Shown here piece by piece: positions 54,270 through 64,000 of a stretch of 64,000 nt of DNA (within the stretch, counting starts at the first letter, position 1; each line of letters opens with the position of its first letter). The notes beneath the pieces were generated by a model that was given only the letters and a program-made list of their open reading frames with translations, was not told the DNA's origin and ran no database searches. Position numbers and translations under genes: made by a program. Source of the DNA: Phenylobacterium sp. (GTDB taxonomy: Bacteria > Pseudomonadota > Alphaproteobacteria > Caulobacterales > Caulobacteraceae); NCBI RefSeq assembly GCF_030680185.1, contig NZ_JAUXVZ010000054.1, positions 124,001-188,000 on the forward strand. Direction: 5' to 3'.

Positions 54270-55826
54270 TTGACCCGTGATTTCGATCCGCGCGACGCCC
54301 AGGTCTCGATCTTCGACGCCCTCATCGAGGCCCGCACCAAATTCGGGGCCAAGACGGCGATCCTCGAGGACCAGGAGCGCAATCCGCTCACCTATACCGA
54401 CCTGATCCGCGCCGCCTTCGCCCTGGGCCGAAAGATCTCGGGCTTCACCACCAAGGGCGAGCGGGTCGGCGTGATGCTGCCGTCCAGCGCCGGCGGGGTG
54501 GTGACCTTCTTCGCCCTGCACGCCATCGGCCGCACGCCGACCATGCTCAACTTCACCGCCGGGATTCGCAACCTGAAGGCCGCCTGCGAGCTGGCCGGGG
54601 TCAAGACGGTGCTGACCTCCCACCGCTTTGTCGAGCAGGGCAAGCTGCACGACCTGATCGACGCCCTGGAGCCGATCACGCGGGTCGTCTATCTGGAAGA
54701 CGTCCGGGAAAAGGTCGGCGCCGCCGACAAGCTGTTCGCAGCCGCCGGCGGGTTCCTGCCGAAACAGCTCAGCGCCTCAAGCAAGCCGTCCGATCCGGGC
54801 GTGATCCTATTCACCTCCGGCAGCTTCGGCGCGCCCCGCGGCGTGGTGCTGACCCAGGCCAACCTGGTGGCCAACGCCCGCCAGATCGCCGCCCATATCG
54901 AACTCGATCCGGCCTGGGTGATGTTCAACCCCCTGCCCATTTTCCACTGCTTCGGCCTGACCGGCGGGGTGCTGCTGCCGATCCTGAACGGCATGAAGGC
55001 CTTCCAGTACCCCTCGCCCCTGCACACCAAGCAGATCCCGCCGCTGATCCGCGACTCAGGCGCCTCGATCCTGCTGGCCACCGACACCTTCGTGAACCAG
55101 TACGCCCGGGCCGCCGAGCCTGGCGAGCTGTCGGGCCTGAAGTTCGTGGTCTGCGGGGCCGAGAAGGTGCGCGATGAAACCCACAACCTGATCGCCGAGC
55201 GGTTCGGCCCTATCCCCCTGCTGGAGGGCTATGGCGCGACGGAAGCCTCGCCTGTCATCGCAGTGAACAAGCCGACGGACAATCGCCGCGGCACGGTCGG
55301 CGGCGTCCTTCCCGGCGTCGAGACGCGGCTGGAACCGGTGAAGGGCATCCCGGGCGGCGGCCAGCTGTTCGTGCGCGGCCCGAACGTCATGGCCGGCTAT
55401 CTGGCCGCCGACGGCACCATCGAGCCCCCGGTGGACGGCTGGCACGACACCGGCGACGTGGTGAGCATCACCGACGACAACTGGATCAAGATCCTGGGCC
55501 GGGTGAAGCGCTTCGCCAAGGTGGGCGGCGAGATGGTCTCCCTGACCGCGGCCGAAGACCTGGCGGTCAGCGTCTGGCCCGAATGCCGACACGCGGTGAT
55601 CGCCATGCCCGATGCGCGCAAGGGCGAGCGCCTGATCCTGCTGACCGACAAGCGCGACGCCTCCCCCGATCCGCTGATCGCCCACGCCAAGGCCATCGGG
55701 GCTTCGGAGCTGACCGTGCCGCGCAAGATCATCCGCATCCAGGAAATCCCCGTCCTGGGCACCGGTAAGACCGACTATGTGGCCATCCAGCGCATGGCCG
55801 AGGCCGAGCTACGCCGCACAGGCTGA
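54270..55826 (+). CDS. AMP-dependent acyl-CoA/acyl-ACP synthetase
   Basis: 518-aa ANL enzyme: FTSGSFGAPRGVVLTQ core (Ser variant of TSGTTGxPKG), YGATEASPVIAV and WHDTGDVVSI, with GTGKTDY at the end. It looks most like the acyl-ACP synthetase domain of Aas, which reacylates lyso-phospholipids. TTG 54270 follows a GGAGGA site. A single transporter/acyltransferase partner is not fused. It sits between lpdA (converging) and the hydrolase gene. Confidence 0.83.
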   Translation: MTRDFDPRDAQVSIFDALIEARTKFGAKTAILEDQERNPLTYTDLIRAAFALGRKISGFTTKGERVGVMLPSSAGGVVTFFALHAIGRTPTMLNFTAGIRNLKAACELAGVKTVLTSHRFVEQGKLHDLIDALEPITRVVYLEDVREKVGAADKLFAAAGGFLPKQLSASSKPSDPGVILFTSGSFGAPRGVVLTQANLVANARQIAAHIELDPAWVMFNPLPIFHCFGLTGGVLLPILNGMKAFQYPSPLHTKQIPPLIRDSGASILLATDTFVNQYARAAEPGELSGLKFVVCGAEKVRDETHNLIAERFGPIPLLEGYGATEASPVIAVNKPTDNRRGTVGGVLPGVETRLEPVKGIPGGGQLFVRGPNVMAGYLAADGTIEPPVDGWHDTGDVVSITDDNWIKILGRVKRFAKVGGEMVSLTAAEDLAVSVWPECRHAVIAMPDARKGERLILLTDKRDASPDPLIAHAKAIGASELTVPRKIIRIQEIPVLGTGKTDYVAIQRMAEAELRRTG

Positions 55827-55828
55827 GC

Positions 55829-57229
55829 CTAGATGTGCAAGACCTTGCCATAGGCGTCGAGGACGGACTCGTGCATCGCCTCGCTCAGCGTCGGATGGGC
55901 GAAGACGGTGGCCTGCAGTTCGGCCTCCGTGGCCTCCAGCGTCATGGCCAGGGCGAAGCCCTGGATCATCTCGGTGACCTCCGAGCCGATCATGTGGGCC
56001 CCGACAAGGGCGCCCGTCTGGTCGTCGAACAGGGTCTTCACAAAGCCATCGGTCTCGCCGGCCGCAATGGCCTTGCCGTTCGCCTTGAAGGGGAAGCGCC
56101 CGACCTTGACCTTGCGACCAGCAGCCTTGGCGGCCGCCTCGGTCAGGCCGATGGAGGCGATCTGGGGATTTGAATAGGTGCAGCCGGGGATCGGCGTGTT
56201 GAGATTGTTGGCGGGCTCGCCGGCGATGTGCTCGACGCAATGCACGCCCTCGTGGCTCGCCTTGTGGGCCAGCCAGGGCGGGCCGGCCACATCGCCGATG
56301 GCGTAGAGCCCCGGCACGCCGGTGGCGCCGTGCTTGTCGGTGACCACGTGGGTCTTCTCGACCTTCACGCCCAGAGCCTCGAGCCCCAGATCCTCGACAT
56401 TGCCGACGATGCCCACGGCCACGATGGCGCGCTCGGCCTCCAGGGTCTCGGCCTTGCCGCCGGTCTCGATCTCGACGGCGACGCCGGTCCTGGACTTGGA
56501 CAGCTTCTTGACGGTCGCGCCGATGCGGAACTTCAGGCCTCGCCGCTCAAAAGCCTTGCGGGCGGCGGTGGAGACCTCTTCGTCCTCCACCGGCAGGATG
56601 CGCGGCAGGGCTTCGACCACCATCACCTCGGCGCCCAGGGCGCGGTAGAAGCTGGCGAACTCGATGCCGATGGCGCCGGAGCCGATGACAATCAGCGACT
56701 TGGGCGCCGCCTTCGGGACCATGGCCTCGCGGTAGGACCAGACCCGGTCGCCGTCCGGCTCCAGGCCGATGTCCGGCAGGGTCCGGGCACGCGCGCCGGT
56801 GGCCAGGATCACGTGCTTGGCCTGAACGGTGCGATCGCCGCCCTTCTTCTGGGCGATAACGACCTTGGGGGCCGGCGAGCCCTTTTCCAGGCGCGCGCTT
56901 CCCTCGATGACCTCGATCTTGTGCTTGCGCATCAGGAAGCCGACGCCGGAGTTCAGCTGTCCAGCCACCTTGCGCGAGCGCTCGACGACCTTGGCGAAGT
57001 CGAACCGGGGCTTGTCGGCGGCCAGGCCGTAATCGGCCAGGTGGTGCAGTTGCTCATAGACCTCGCCCGACTTCAGCAGGGCCTTGGTAGGGATGCAGCC
57101 CCAGTTCAGGCAGACCCCGCCCAGGGCCTCGCGCTCGACGATGGCGGTCTTCAAGCCCAACTGGCTGGCGCGGATCGCAGCCACATAGCCGCCGGGGCCT
57201 GCGCCCACGATGATGACGTCGAAGTCCAT
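55829..57229 (-). CDS. lpdA: dihydrolipoamide dehydrogenase (E3)
   Basis: 466-aa FAD-disulphide oxidoreductase. N-terminal IIVGAGPGGYVAAIRA, redox-active disulphide GGVCLNWGCIPTKAL, second dinucleotide site VIGSGAIGIEFASFY and C-terminal catalytic HPTLSEAMHESV. It reoxidises lipoyl groups of the pyruvate dehydrogenase complex. It is last in the pdhA-pdhB-gfa-pdhC-lpdA operon, 15 nt after pdhC. Confidence 0.96.
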   Translation of the reverse strand: MDFDVIIVGAGPGGYVAAIRASQLGLKTAIVEREALGGVCLNWGCIPTKALLKSGEVYEQLHHLADYGLAADKPRFDFAKVVERSRKVAGQLNSGVGFLMRKHKIEVIEGSARLEKGSPAPKVVIAQKKGGDRTVQAKHVILATGARARTLPDIGLEPDGDRVWSYREAMVPKAAPKSLIVIGSGAIGIEFASFYRALGAEVMVVEALPRILPVEDEEVSTAARKAFERRGLKFRIGATVKKLSKSRTGVAVEIETGGKAETLEAERAIVAVGIVGNVEDLGLEALGVKVEKTHVVTDKHGATGVPGLYAIGDVAGPPWLAHKASHEGVHCVEHIAGEPANNLNTPIPGCTYSNPQIASIGLTEAAAKAAGRKVKVGRFPFKANGKAIAAGETDGFVKTLFDDQTGALVGAHMIGSEVTEMIQGFALAMTLEATEAELQATVFAHPTLSEAMHESVLDAYGKVLHI

Positions 57230-57244
57230 GTTTGAAAGGCCCCT

Positions 57245-58534
57245 TTAGACCATCATCGCCAGGGGCTCTTCGATCAGAGCCTTGAACGCTTCCAGCCAGC
57301 GGGCGCCCGTCGCCCCGTCCACCACCCGGTGGTCACAGGTCATGGTGACCGACATCACCGTGGCGATGGCCAGCTCGTCGCCGCGGACCACGGGCTGCTT
57401 CACCCCCGCCCCGACCGACAGGATCGCCCCCTGCGGCTCGTTGATGATCGAGCCGAACGACTTGATCCCAAACATGCCGAGATTGGAGACGCTGAAGGTG
57501 CCGCCCAGATATTCCTCGGGCTTCAGCTTGCGGGTGCGGGCCCGCTCAGCCAGGTCCTTGGTCTCCTGGGCGATCTGCGCCAGGCCCTTGGTCTCGCACT
57601 TGCGGATGATCGGGGTGATCAGCCCGCCCTCGACGGCGACCGCCATGGCGATGTCCGCATGGTGGTGCAGGGCGATGCCCTCCGGCGAATAGGAGGCGTT
57701 GGCCTCGGGCACCCGCTTCAGGGCCACGGCGCAGGCCTTGAGGATGATGTCATTGACGCTGACCTTCACCCCGTCCTTCTCGAGCATCCTGTTGATGCGG
57801 CCGCGGCCCTCGAGCAGGCGGTCGATCTCGAGGTCGATGGTCAGGGGGAAGTGGGGCACGTCGCGGAAGGAGTCCGTCATCCGCCGCGCCACGGTCTTGC
57901 GCATGCCGTCCAGCGGGATCAGGTCGTAGCTGCCCTCAGGAATGCCCATCTGCTGCAGGGACTGGACCGGACGCGTCTCGCCCCGCCGCTCGCTCGGCGC
58001 AGCCGCCGCCGTCGCGGCGGGTTTTGCGCCCGGCTTGGCGTCCTTGACGTCGCGCTCGATAATCCGGCCGTGGGGTCCAGAGCCCTTGATGGCCGCCAGA
58101 TCCAGCCCCTTCTGCTCGGCGATCCGGCGCGCCAGCGGCGAGGCGAAGATGCGCTCGCCGCCCTTAGCCTTCGTTGAGGCGGACTTCGGCGGCGCGGGCT
58201 CCGCCTTGGCGGGCGCCTCAGACTTGGCTTCAGCCTTGGCCGGCGCTTCAGGCTCGGCCTTTTCCGCGGGCTTGGGCTCGGGCGCCTTGGCTTCCGTTCC
58301 GCCGGACAGGCGGGCGATGGGCGCATTGACCTTCACGCCTTCGGTCCCGGCCTCGACGAGGATTTCCTCGACGACGCCCTCATCGACCGCCTCGACCTCC
58401 ATGGTCGCCTTGTCGGTCTCGATCTCGGCGATCACGTCACCGGCCGAGACGGTGTCGCCCTTCTTGACCAGCCATTTGGCGAGGGTGCCCTCCTCCATGG
58501 TGGGCGACAGCGCCGGCATCAGGATGTCGGTCAT
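57245..58534 (-). CDS. pdhC: dihydrolipoamide acetyltransferase (E2) of pyruvate dehydrogenase
   Basis: 429 aa: one lipoyl domain (lysine in [15 protein letters not shown]), a Lys/Pro/Glu/Ala-rich linker, an E3/E1-binding domain ([20 protein letters not shown]) and the acyltransferase core ending [19 protein letters not shown] with the catalytic histidine. ATG 58534 overlaps the GFA stop (ATGA). Upstream in-frame sequence has no homology. Confidence 0.96.
   Translation of the reverse strand: MTDILMPALSPTMEEGTLAKWLVKKGDTVSAGDVIAEIETDKATMEVEAVDEGVVEEILVEAGTEGVKVNAPIARLSGGTEAKAPEPKPAEKAEPEAPAKAEAKSEAPAKAEPAPPKSASTKAKGGERIFASPLARRIAEQKGLDLAAIKGSGPHGRIIERDVKDAKPGAKPAATAAAAPSERRGETRPVQSLQQMGIPEGSYDLIPLDGMRKTVARRMTDSFRDVPHFPLTIDLEIDRLLEGRGRINRMLEKDGVKVSVNDIILKACAVALKRVPEANASYSPEGIALHHHADIAMAVAVEGGLITPIIRKCETKGLAQIAQETKDLAERARTRKLKPEEYLGGTFSVSNLGMFGIKSFGSIINEPQGAILSVGAGVKQPVVRGDELAIATVMSVTMTCDHRVVDGATGARWLEAFKALIEEPLAMMV
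58311..58534 (-). repeat. lipoyl-domain repeat, copy in pdhC
   Basis: This segment matches 60118-60341 (pdhB) with no gaps at an offset of 1807 bp. The first 77 residues encoded differ at about 5 positions. Homogenisation between the two copies, or recent domain duplication, is likely. Confidence 0.8.
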
Positions 58535-58941
58535 GCGGGTTCCTTGGAGAGGTGCGCGAGGCCCGCGGCATGGGCCTCCCAGTTCTGACCATCGAAAGGC
58601 TCGATGTCGAAGTCCAGGTCGTCGGCGGGGTCGAGGCAGCGGACATTCACCGACCACCCATCGGGGTTCGATCTCGGCCGATAGAAGCTCTTCACGCCGC
58701 AGACCTTGCAAAAGGTGTGGCGCGCGACCTCGGTGTTGAAGACATAGGTGGTGAGTTCGTCCTCACCCTTGAGCAGCCGGAAGCGGCTGGCGGGCACGAT
58801 GGCGTGGATGAACCCCGTCATGGCGCAGATCGAGCAGTTGCAGGCCTGGGCGGCGACGCGCGCCGGCAGGGCGGCCTCGAACCGCACCCGCTGACAGTGG
58901 CAGCCGCCGCCGCGCCAGATCAGGTCGGCCGGGTCGCTCAT
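58531..58941 (-). CDS. GFA/CENP-V-type zinc-binding protein
   Basis: 136-aa glutathione-dependent formaldehyde-activating enzyme-like protein: CHC ([10 protein letters not shown]), CNCSIC and FCKVCG motifs make the family's zinc sites. It overlaps both pdhB and pdhC by 4 nt (ATGA on each side), so it is built into the pyruvate dehydrogenase operon. The substrate is unknown; an aldehyde-detoxifying role is only an inference. Confidence 0.88.
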   Translation of the reverse strand: MSDPADLIWRGGGCHCQRVRFEAALPARVAAQACNCSICAMTGFIHAIVPASRFRLLKGEDELTTYVFNTEVARHTFCKVCGVKSFYRPRSNPDGWSVNVRCLDPADDLDFDIEPFDGQNWEAHAAGLAHLSKEPA

Positions 58942-60341
58942 GACTTATAGCTGACCGCCTTGGCCGCCTTGACGATCTTGTCCACCGACGGCAGCGACAG
59001 GGCTTCCAGATTGGCCGCATAGGGCAGCGGCACATCCTCCTGGCAGACCCGCGCGGGCGGGGCGTCCAGATAGTCGAAGGCGTGCTCGATCACCCGGGCG
59101 ATGATCTCGGCGCCGATCCCCATCGGCCCCCATCCTTCCTCGACGGTCACCAGGCGGTGGGTCTTGCGGACGCTTTCGACCACCGTCTCGTGATCCAGGG
59201 GCCGCAGGGTGCGCAGGTCGACGACCTCAGCCTCGATGCCCTCGCCGGCCAGTTCCTCGGCCGCCTTCAGCGCCAGGCCGACCATCCGCGAATAGGCGGT
59301 AATGGTGACGTCGGCGCCGGTCCGGCGGACCTTGGCCTTGCCGATGGGCAGGACGTAGTCGTCCACCTCAGGCACGTCGAATTCCTGGCCGTAGAGCATC
59401 TCGTGCTCAAGGAAGACGACCGGATTGGGGTCGCGGATCGCCGCCTTCAGCAGCCCCTTGGCGTCGGCGGCGTCATAGGGGGCGATCACCTTCAGGCCCG
59501 GAATATGGGCGTACCAGGCGGCATAGTCCTGGCTATGCTGGGCCGCGACTCGGGACGCTGCGCCATTAGGCCCACGGAACACCATCGGCGTCGTGATCTG
59601 GCCGCCGGACATGTAGTGGGTCTTGGCTGCGGAATTCACGATGTGGTCGATCGCCTGCATGGCGAAGTTCCAGGTCATGAACTCAACGATGGGCTTCAAC
59701 CCTGCCATGGCCGCGCCGACGCCAAGGCCGGCGAAGCCGTATTCGGTGATCGGGGTGTCGATCACCCGGCGCTCGCCGAACTCCTCCAGCAGGCCGCGGC
59801 TGACCTTGTAGGCGCCCTGGTACTGGGCGACCTCCTCACCCATCAGGAAGACATTCTCGTCCCGACGCATCTCCTCGGCCATGGCGTCGCGCAGAGCGTC
59901 GCGGACCGTGGTCTTCACCAGCTTGGCGTCGGCGGGGATTTCCGGATCGGCCAGCGCCTCGGCGGGCTGGACGGCGGCAGGTCCCTCGCCTTCGGGCTGC
60001 TCGGCCTGGGCGTCGGCAGGCGGCGTCTTCTCCGGGTCGCCGGAGGCCTCGGTTTCTTTGGTGTCGGACGCCTTGGGCTCTGGTTCGGCCTTGGCCGGGG
60101 CCGCGCCGCCCGCAAGCCGGGCGATGGGCGCATTGACCTTCACGCCTTCGGCGCCGGCCTCGACCAGCAGTTCCTCGACGACGCCTTCATCGACCGCCTC
60201 GACCTCCATGGTCGCCTTGTCGGTCTCGATCTCGGCGATGACGTCGCCGGCAGAGACGGTGTCGCCCACCTTCACGTGCCATTTGGCCAGGGTGCCCTCC
60301 TCCATGGTCGGAGACAGGGCCGGCATCAGAATGTCGGTCAC
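58938..60341 (-). CDS. pdhB: pyruvate dehydrogenase E1 beta with N-terminal lipoyl domain
   Basis: 467 aa: an N-terminal lipoyl domain almost identical to that of PdhC, a long Ala/Pro/Glu linker, then the E1 beta transketolase-type domain ([30 protein letters not shown] region). A lipoylated E1 beta is typical of alphaproteobacteria. It overlaps pdhA and gfa by 4 nt each. Confidence 0.95.
   Translation of the reverse strand: MTDILMPALSPTMEEGTLAKWHVKVGDTVSAGDVIAEIETDKATMEVEAVDEGVVEELLVEAGAEGVKVNAPIARLAGGAAPAKAEPEPKASDTKETEASGDPEKTPPADAQAEQPEGEGPAAVQPAEALADPEIPADAKLVKTTVRDALRDAMAEEMRRDENVFLMGEEVAQYQGAYKVSRGLLEEFGERRVIDTPITEYGFAGLGVGAAMAGLKPIVEFMTWNFAMQAIDHIVNSAAKTHYMSGGQITTPMVFRGPNGAASRVAAQHSQDYAAWYAHIPGLKVIAPYDAADAKGLLKAAIRDPNPVVFLEHEMLYGQEFDVPEVDDYVLPIGKAKVRRTGADVTITAYSRMVGLALKAAEELAGEGIEAEVVDLRTLRPLDHETVVESVRKTHRLVTVEEGWGPMGIGAEIIARVIEHAFDYLDAPPARVCQEDVPLPYAANLEALSLPSVDKIVKAAKAVSYKS
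60118..60341 (-). repeat. lipoyl-domain repeat, copy in pdhB
   Basis: Partner of the lipoyl-domain repeat in pdhC at 58311-58534; both are in the same orientation and could recombine to delete gfa. Confidence 0.8.
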
Positions 60342-61366
60342 TGGGCGGCCTCCACATAGACCTCGGTATAGAGCTCGGCCGGCTCAGGCTCGGGCGAGGT
60401 GCGGGCGAATTCCGCAGCCTCGGCGACGATCTTCTTCACATCGGCGTCGATCGCCTTGAGGGCGGCCTCGTCGGCCAGCCCTTCCTTCTCCAGCAGTTCG
60501 CGCAGGTGCTCGATAGGGTCTCGGGTCTTGCGGACCTCGTCGACCTCCTCGCGGGTGCGGTACTTGGCCGGATCGCTCATGGAATGGCCGCGATAGCGAT
60601 AGGTCTTCATTTCCAGGATGAAGGGGCCCTCGCCGCTGCGCGCGTGGGCGGCGGCGCGTTTGGCGGCGTCGCGCACGGCCAGAACGTCCATGCCGTCAAC
60701 CTCTTCGCCGGGAATGCGGAATGAGGCGCCGCGCTTGTACATGTGGGTCTCGGACGACGACCGCTCCAGGGACGTGCCCATGGCGTACTGGTTGTTCTCG
60801 ATCACATAGACGACCGGGAGCTTCCATAGGGCGGCCATGTTGAAGCTCTCATAGACCTGGCCCTGGTTGGCGGCGCCGTCGCCGAAATAGGTGAAGGTGA
60901 CCTTGCCATTGTCCCGGTAGCGGTTGGCGAGCGCCAGGCCGGTGCCCAGCGGCGCCGAGGCCCCGACGATCCCGTGGCCGCCATAGAACTCCGCCTCGCG
61001 GGAGAACATGTGCATCGAGCCGCCCTTGCCCTTGGACGATCCCCCGGCCCGGCCGGTCAGCTCGGCCATGACTTCATTGGGGTCCATGCCGCAGGCCAGC
61101 ATGTGCCCGTGGTCGCGATAGGCGGTGATGACCTGGTCGCCCTCCTCCTGGATCGACTGGACCCCGACGGCGATGGCCTCCTGGCCGATATAGAGATGGC
61201 AGAACCCGCCGATCAGACCCATGCCATAGAGCTGGCCGGCCCGCTCCTCGAAGCGGCGGATCAGCAGCATGTTCCGGTAGAAGCCCAGCAGGGCGTCCTT
61301 GCCGAGACTCTTTGCGGTGTCGGCCGACTGGTCGCCGGCCTTGGCGGCCGATTTGGCGCGCGCCAT
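60338..61366 (-). CDS. pdhA: pyruvate dehydrogenase E1 alpha
   Basis: 342-aa subunit with the thiamine diphosphate motif [20 protein letters not shown] ... NN and the [16 protein letters not shown] phosphorylation-loop region. It decarboxylates pyruvate with E1 beta. ATG 61366 follows GGGAGAG; an in-frame ATG at 61399 is less likely. It overlaps pdhB by 4 nt and is the first gene of the operon, about 58 nt after ftsB. Confidence 0.95.
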   Translation of the reverse strand: MARAKSAAKAGDQSADTAKSLGKDALLGFYRNMLLIRRFEERAGQLYGMGLIGGFCHLYIGQEAIAVGVQSIQEEGDQVITAYRDHGHMLACGMDPNEVMAELTGRAGGSSKGKGGSMHMFSREAEFYGGHGIVGASAPLGTGLALANRYRDNGKVTFTYFGDGAANQGQVYESFNMAALWKLPVVYVIENNQYAMGTSLERSSSETHMYKRGASFRIPGEEVDGMDVLAVRDAAKRAAAHARSGEGPFILEMKTYRYRGHSMSDPAKYRTREEVDEVRKTRDPIEHLRELLEKEGLADEAALKAIDADVKKIVAEAAEFARTSPEPEPAELYTEVYVEAAQ

Positions 61367-61423
61367 ATGTCTCTCCCGGGTCGATTCTGCGTCAGACACT
61401 CTAACCCAGGGCTGGCCTGCTGG

Positions 61424-61738
61424 TCAGCCGCCCGTGGGGTTATCGCCCTGAATGCGGATCACATAGTCCCTGGGATCGCTATAACCTAGGAGGGACCGGG
61501 CCCGTTCCTCGAGAAGATCGGCCGAAAGCGAGCTGTCGCGCAACAGCTTGGCGCGCACTTCCAGGTCCTGCCTCTGAGCCGTCAGCTTCGCCAGTTCCGC
61601 CGACTTGGTCGCCAGGGTCTGCTCTCGCTGGGCGGAGGTCAGCAGGCCCTGATCGCCGGTCAGGGCGTGGTACGCGAAATAGACGATCAGGAGCGCCAGG
61701 GCGGCGGTCGAGATGTAGGAGCGGAGACCTGTGAGCAC
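61424..61738 (-). CDS. ftsB: septum formation initiator (FtsB/DivIC family)
   Basis: About 104 aa. One membrane segment (STAALALLIVYFAYHAL) followed by a coiled coil (AQREQTLATKSAELAKLTAQRQDLE) and a C-terminal RARSLLGYSDPRDYVIRI block, as in FtsB. It links FtsL and FtsQ at the divisome. GTG 61738 is preferred; TTG 61774 is in frame. Placement between eno and pdhA is typical for alphaproteobacteria. Confidence 0.85.
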   Translation of the reverse strand: MLTGLRSYISTAALALLIVYFAYHALTGDQGLLTSAQREQTLATKSAELAKLTAQRQDLEVRAKLLRDSSLSADLLEERARSLLGYSDPRDYVIRIQGDNPTGG

Positions 61739-61932
61739 GGCGATTCTGCAATTGAGACGGTTCAGACTCGTCAATTGTGCTTAATTTTGCGTTGCGGCTC
61801 AGCTGTTTGGCGATGAAGATGGCCAGCATGGATCACAAACATCCCCCCAATTGATCTGAGCCCTCACCAAGCCGGCTGAAGCGCGTCGCGGCATGGCTTC
61901 TGCCGCCCCTGGTCCGTGCGCCCTATTCCCTC

Positions 61933-64000
<2,068 letters not shown>

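Overview
The window looks like a piece of an alphaproteobacterial chromosome of the Caulobacterales (Caulobacter/Phenylobacterium type). The evidence is very high GC with strong third-position bias, the dusB-ntrBC-ntrYX-hfq-hflX order, a fused ispDF, the pdhA-pdhB-pdhC-lpdA-lipA-ratA neighbourhood, an imuA-imuB-dnaE2 cassette with a GTTC-N7-GTTC SOS box, and a serine palmitoyltransferase cluster arranged as in Caulobacter crescentus. No transposase, integrase, CRISPR array or rRNA was seen. One tRNA (tRNA-Ser, anticodon TGA) is present. All assignments were made by reading the sequence and recalling families; no database search was run.

Layout. 1-9254: sphingolipid (ceramide) module. Two plus-strand genes (a CpgB-like ceramide/lipid kinase and a nucleotidyltransferase-like protein) converge on a tight minus-strand operon: LptC-like protein, CDP-glycerol-type phosphotransferase, flippase, aasR, cerR, acpR, spt. 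The operon appears to hold long-chain-base synthesis together with candidate head-group and export genes. 9353-12064: phosphoenolpyruvate carboxylase. 12065-14565: an accessory patch with a small lipoprotein, a decayed second copy of the ppc 3' end, and an overlapping pair encoding a zinc-finger/coiled-coil protein and a CoiA-like nuclease. 14648-21018: GST, tRNA-Ser, rlpA, then tmk-holB-tatD-MBL hydrolase-purN-like. 21020-26753: extragenic palindrome and SOS mutagenesis cassette. 26960-30691: accessory metabolic genes including a Rieske oxygenase pseudogene. 30767-33282: lipoprotein / M48 protease / frameshifted lipoprotein operon. 33444-37652: hup with terminator, LOG protein, secreted protein, GPH transporter, mazG. 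37649-47457: dusB-ntrB-ntrC-ntrY-ntrX-dat-hfq-hflX on the minus strand (nitrogen and RNA regulation). 47548-64000: ispDF, a membrane aminopropyltransferase-like protein, cinA, ratA, lipA, an alpha/beta hydrolase, an acyl ligase, lpdA, pdhC, a GFA protein, pdhB, pdhA, ftsB, an MFS protein and the C-terminal part of enolase.

How they work together. LipA makes the lipoyl groups needed by the lipoyl domains on both PdhB and PdhC, and LpdA reoxidises them. NtrB/NtrC and NtrY/NtrX are nitrogen-responsive two-component systems; both regulators lack a recognisable sigma-54 contact loop. ImuA, ImuB and DnaE2 form the damage-induced mutasome. The most interesting parts are the sphingolipid synthesis-plus-export operon, whose LptC-like first gene has no LptA/B partner nearby, and the ppc 3'-end duplication beside the CoiA-like pair.
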